Of a stretch of 6,445 bases of DNA, positions 6,182 through 6,445 are shown piece by piece. The DNA is from Bacteroidota bacterium (GTDB taxonomy: Bacteria; Bacteroidota; Bacteroidia; NS11-12g; UBA9320). Where the stretch lies: NCBI GenBank assembly GCA_003485825.1, contig DNHN01000072.1:1-6445 (forward strand), written 5' to 3'. The notes beneath the pieces were generated by a model. That model worked only from the letters and a program-made list of their open reading frames with translations, had not been told where the DNA came from and did not search any database. Every line of letters begins with the position of its first letter. The first letter of the stretch is position 1. A program made the translations under genes and the position numbers.

Positions 6182-6445
6182 TTATAGATTCACTCGATTA
6201 CGTATAGATCTGGCTAAGGTCATCTCGTCCGCATATTCCAATTCACCACCTACGGCTATCCCTTTGGATAACGTACTGACTTTTATGCCTAAAGCTCTTA
6301 GTTTTTTGGCAATATAGAATTCCGTAGTATCTCCTTCTAGCGTTGAACTAAGTGCGAGAATTGCTTCTTTTATTTCACCATTTTCTACCCTGGAAAGCAA
6401 CTCCGGTATTTTGATATCACTTGGGCCTATCCCATCTACTGGAGA
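6182..6445 (-). CDS. recR: Recombination mediator RecR, C-terminal part (5' end outside window)
   Basis: On the minus strand 87 residues are open to the right edge, starting [17 protein letters not shown] and ending SIRNRVNL before TAA (complement of 6182-6184). RecR forms a ring that, with RecO and RecF, loads RecA onto SSB-covered gaps. The visible part is the second half of the TOPRIM domain and the C-terminus: [46 protein letters not shown] and [10 protein letters not shown], all close to the family pattern. The zinc finger and helix-hairpin-helix would be off the window. The TTG at 6398-6400 is an internal leucine and not a start. The gene converges on the methyltransferase with a 57-nt gap. 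The promoter is outside the window. Confidence 0.92.
   Translation of the reverse strand, partial: SPVDGIGPSDIKIPELLSRVENGEIKEAILALSSTLEGDTTEFYIAKKLRALGIKVSTLSKGIAVGGELEYADEMTLARSIRNRVNL

Overview
The window looks like a chromosomal core segment from a member of the phylum Bacteroidota. The reasons are the YfhO-type membrane protein with its characteristic C-terminal tail, the neighbourhood of holB and a PSP1/RicT gene with a Cys-rich N-terminus, the near absence of Shine-Dalgarno sequences, a perfect TAnnTTTG promoter box, and moderate A+T content with many ATA, CTA and AGA codons. The genus cannot be fixed from the sequence alone.

Layout: (1) 2-1045 (+) is the 3' part of a YfhO-family membrane protein gene that enters from the left edge. 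(2) 1042-2160 (+) is holB, the delta' subunit of the DNA polymerase III clamp loader. It overlaps the YfhO gene by 4 nt and is broken by one in-frame TAG at 1579-1581, with the reading frame continuing unchanged to a normal C-terminus. (3) 2173-2811 (+) is a PIG-L/LmbE-type zinc deacetylase, and 2799-3836 (+) is an ATP-grasp ligase overlapping it by 13 nt; together they form a tight two-gene cassette. (4) 3837-3956 is a 120-nt intergenic region with a Bacteroidota-type -7 box and two stem-loops, read as promoter plus structured leader. (5) 3957-5336 (+) is ricT (PSP1 domain, two CX4CC iron-sulfur motifs) with a Cys-rich head and a long basic repeat tail. (6) 5339-6124 (+) is a class I SAM methyltransferase of a type seen in surface-glycan loci. 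(7) 6182-6445 (-) is the C-terminal end of recR, convergent with the rest.

How the genes fit together: holB and ricT are neighbours in many bacteria (holB-yaaT in Bacillus subtilis, for example). Here the deacetylase/ligase pair lies between them, and a methyltransferase follows ricT. The three extra enzymes have the profile of glycan or small-molecule tailoring (deacetylate, ligate, methylate), but no substrate can be read from the sequence. The first four genes are probably one transcription unit, ricT and the methyltransferase a second, and recR is transcribed toward them. The observations most worth checking are the amber codon in an essential replication gene and the uncharacterised PIG-L/ATP-grasp pair.
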